From Clostridiales bacterium (GTDB lineage Bacteria > Bacillota > Clostridia > Lachnospirales > WQUN01): a stretch of DNA of 6,513 nucleotides. A program made the position numbers and the translations under genes. Location of the stretch: NCBI GenBank assembly GCA_031269415.1, contig JAISZF010000218.1, positions 1-6,513 of the forward strand, read 5' to 3'. Position 1 is the stretch's first letter; each line of letters starts with the position of its first letter. The notes beneath the pieces were generated by a model. It saw only the letters and a program-made list of their open reading frames with translations. It was not told the DNA's origin and did not search any database. Shown here piece after piece: positions 5,574-6,513 of this stretch.

Positions 5574-6419
5574 TTGAACACACAAAAACGAGTCATGGCA
5601 ATTCACGATATTTCATGTGTCGGCAGATGTTCCCTGACCGTGGCGCTGCCGATTATTTCGGCGGCCGGGTTTAACTGCGGCGTACTGCCGACCGCCGTGC
5701 TGTCCACGCATACGGGCGGGTTTACGGGTTTTACTTACCGTGATTTAACAGAGGACATTAAGCCGATTGCCGAGCATTGGGATTCCCTGGGTCTGCGTTT
5801 TGACGCTCTCTACAGCGGGTTTCTGGGATCGTTTGAGCAGATCGATCTGGTGGCGGAACTGTTCGACCGTTTCCGGGCCGAAAACGGCTTCGTGCTGGTA
5901 GATCCGGTTATGGCGGACAACGGTCAGCTTTACTCGGTTTACTCGCCGCGAATGGCGAAGGGCATGGCGGGGTTATGCTCCCACGCAGACATAATTGTTC
6001 CGAACCTGACGGAAGCGGCGTTTTTGCTGGGCGAGCCTTACGTGGGCGATGATTATGACCGCTCGTATATTGAGGCTCTATTGAAACGCCTAACCGCGCT
6101 GGGCGCAAAACAGATTGTGCTGACTGGCGTTTCGTATGAGCCCGGTATGCTGGGCGCGGCCAGTTATGACAGCGTGACCGGCGAAACGGGATATTTCGCG
6201 CTGAAACGGATTGAGGGGTATTTCCACGGCACGGGCGATGTATTCGGCAGTTCCCTGCTTACAGGGCTGCTGTCGGGGCGTTCGCTGACAAAAGCAATGG
6301 AGATTGCCGTCAGGTATACGCACCGCTGCATAGTCCTTACCGACGAGGCAGGTCTGGAAAAACGTTACGGTGTGTGCTTTGAGAAAGCCATTCCATACCT
6401 GATCGAACTCACCGCTTAA
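5574..6419 (+). CDS. pdxK: pyridoxamine/pyridoxal kinase
   Basis: Cytoplasmic kinase of the ribokinase/PfkB superfamily, PdxK/PdxY group, which phosphorylates pyridoxal, pyridoxamine or pyridoxine with ATP in the vitamin B6 salvage route. The product is 281 residues, normal for the group. Landmarks are HDISCVGRCSLTVALP (11-26), the substrate-side block LPTAVLSTHT (38-47), YSGFLGSFEQ (80-89), DPVMADNGQLY (110-120), PNLTEA (143-148) and the anion-hole/catalytic motif GTGD (219-222) with Asp222 as the expected base. The strong early match and LSTHT block set it apart from the related HMP kinase ThiD, though some family members accept more than one substrate. TTG 5574 is chosen because GGTGGG precedes it at 6 nt; ATG 5595 would remove seven residues without touching the core. 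It is a single-gene unit after a strong terminator. No GC hairpin follows, only a run of eight T (6422-6429). Symbol usage (pdxK or pdxY) varies. Confidence 0.92.
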   Translation: MNTQKRVMAIHDISCVGRCSLTVALPIISAAGFNCGVLPTAVLSTHTGGFTGFTYRDLTEDIKPIAEHWDSLGLRFDALYSGFLGSFEQIDLVAELFDRFRAENGFVLVDPVMADNGQLYSVYSPRMAKGMAGLCSHADIIVPNLTEAAFLLGEPYVGDDYDRSYIEALLKRLTALGAKQIVLTGVSYEPGMLGAASYDSVTGETGYFALKRIEGYFHGTGDVFGSSLLTGLLSGRSLTKAMEIAVRYTHRCIVLTDEAGLEKRYGVCFEKAIPYLIELTA

Positions 6420-6436
6420 AATTTTTTTTGAAAGAC

Positions 6437-6451
6437 GTATAAATTTTATAC
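6437..6451. repeat. 15-bp perfect palindrome after the kinase gene
   Basis: GTATAAA and TTTATAC flank a single T. It lies 17 nt after the kinase stop and could be an operator. A second palindrome, AATTG-G-CAATT, follows directly at 6452-6462. Both are AT-rich, so chance is not excluded. Confidence 0.4.
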
Positions 6452-6453
6452 AA

Positions 6454-6482
6454 TTGGCAATTATTATAGTGTATCCTTAATT
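6454..6482 (+). promoter_or_regulatory. candidate promoter reading out of the window
   Basis: TTGGCA (6454-6459, five of six consensus bases) and TTAATT (6477-6482, four of six) are 17 nt apart. No gene start follows before the edge, so a target gene would have to lie to the right. The region is AT-rich, which makes such matches easy to find. Confidence 0.35.
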
Positions 6483-6491
6483 CTTTTAAGG
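6475..6491. repeat. inverted repeat CCTTAA/TTAAGG
   Basis: CCTTAA (6475-6480) and TTAAGG (6486-6491) flank five bases and overlap the candidate -10 box. It could be an operator or a weak hairpin. Confidence 0.35.
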
Positions 6492-6513
6492 AACATTTAA
6501 TATCCCCCCTCAA

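Noticed and set aside
6422..6429. Run of eight T after the kinase as an intrinsic terminator
   Set aside because: No GC-rich hairpin precedes it; the T run alone does not make a terminator.
6409..6513. Minus-strand frame open from the right edge for 34 codons, possibly the tail of a convergent gene
   Set aside because: Its residues match no family I know, it overlaps the kinase end, and it spans the palindromes; too short to support.

Overview
The window reads as ordinary chromosomal DNA of a Gram-positive, Clostridia-type (Bacillota) bacterium. The support is purine-rich Shine-Dalgarno sites before most genes, near-consensus TATAAT boxes, short GC hairpins followed by T tracts, GTG/TTG alternative starts, and protein families typical of that group. 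No sequence search was run, so the taxon is inferred. All six genes plus the partial first one lie on the + strand; no minus-strand gene is supported.

Region 1 (2-3013) is a tightly packed energy-coupling factor (ECF) transporter operon: a partial substrate-binding S component resembling the TrpP-like family, two ATPases (EcfA-type) and the transmembrane coupling protein EcfT. Junctions are a 2-nt gap, a 13-nt overlap and a 1-nt overlap. Together they would form one importer: S captures a small nutrient, T couples S to the ATPase pair, and the ATPases drive uptake. The substrate cannot be read from the sequence. Sequence departures in the two ATPases fall on the same composite ATP site, suggesting one working and one degenerate site.

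Region 2 (3016-4377) is proA (gamma-glutamyl phosphate reductase, proline synthesis). It has its own near-consensus promoter starting three bases after the ecfT stop, and a clear terminator. No proB lies in the window.

Region 3 (4378-5505) is AT-richer. It holds two single-gene units: a small two-helix DUF378 membrane protein with an imperfect inverted repeat upstream, and an unrecognised 162-residue, charged, mostly helical protein with an extended -10 promoter. Each ends in a strong intrinsic terminator.

Region 4 (5506-6513) is a pyridoxamine/pyridoxal kinase of the PfkB/ribokinase superfamily, read from a TTG start behind an extended -10 promoter. It is followed by 94 nt of AT-rich DNA with three short palindromes and a candidate promoter leading out of the window.

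The four transcription units share no obvious pathway, and I see no mobile element, CRISPR array, tRNA, rRNA or recognisable riboswitch. The longest gaps without a gene are 177 nt (4338-4514) and 195 nt (4779-4973). I did not find a convincing new multi-gene system; the best leads are the asymmetric ATPase pair, the orphan helical gene and the palindrome cluster at the right edge.
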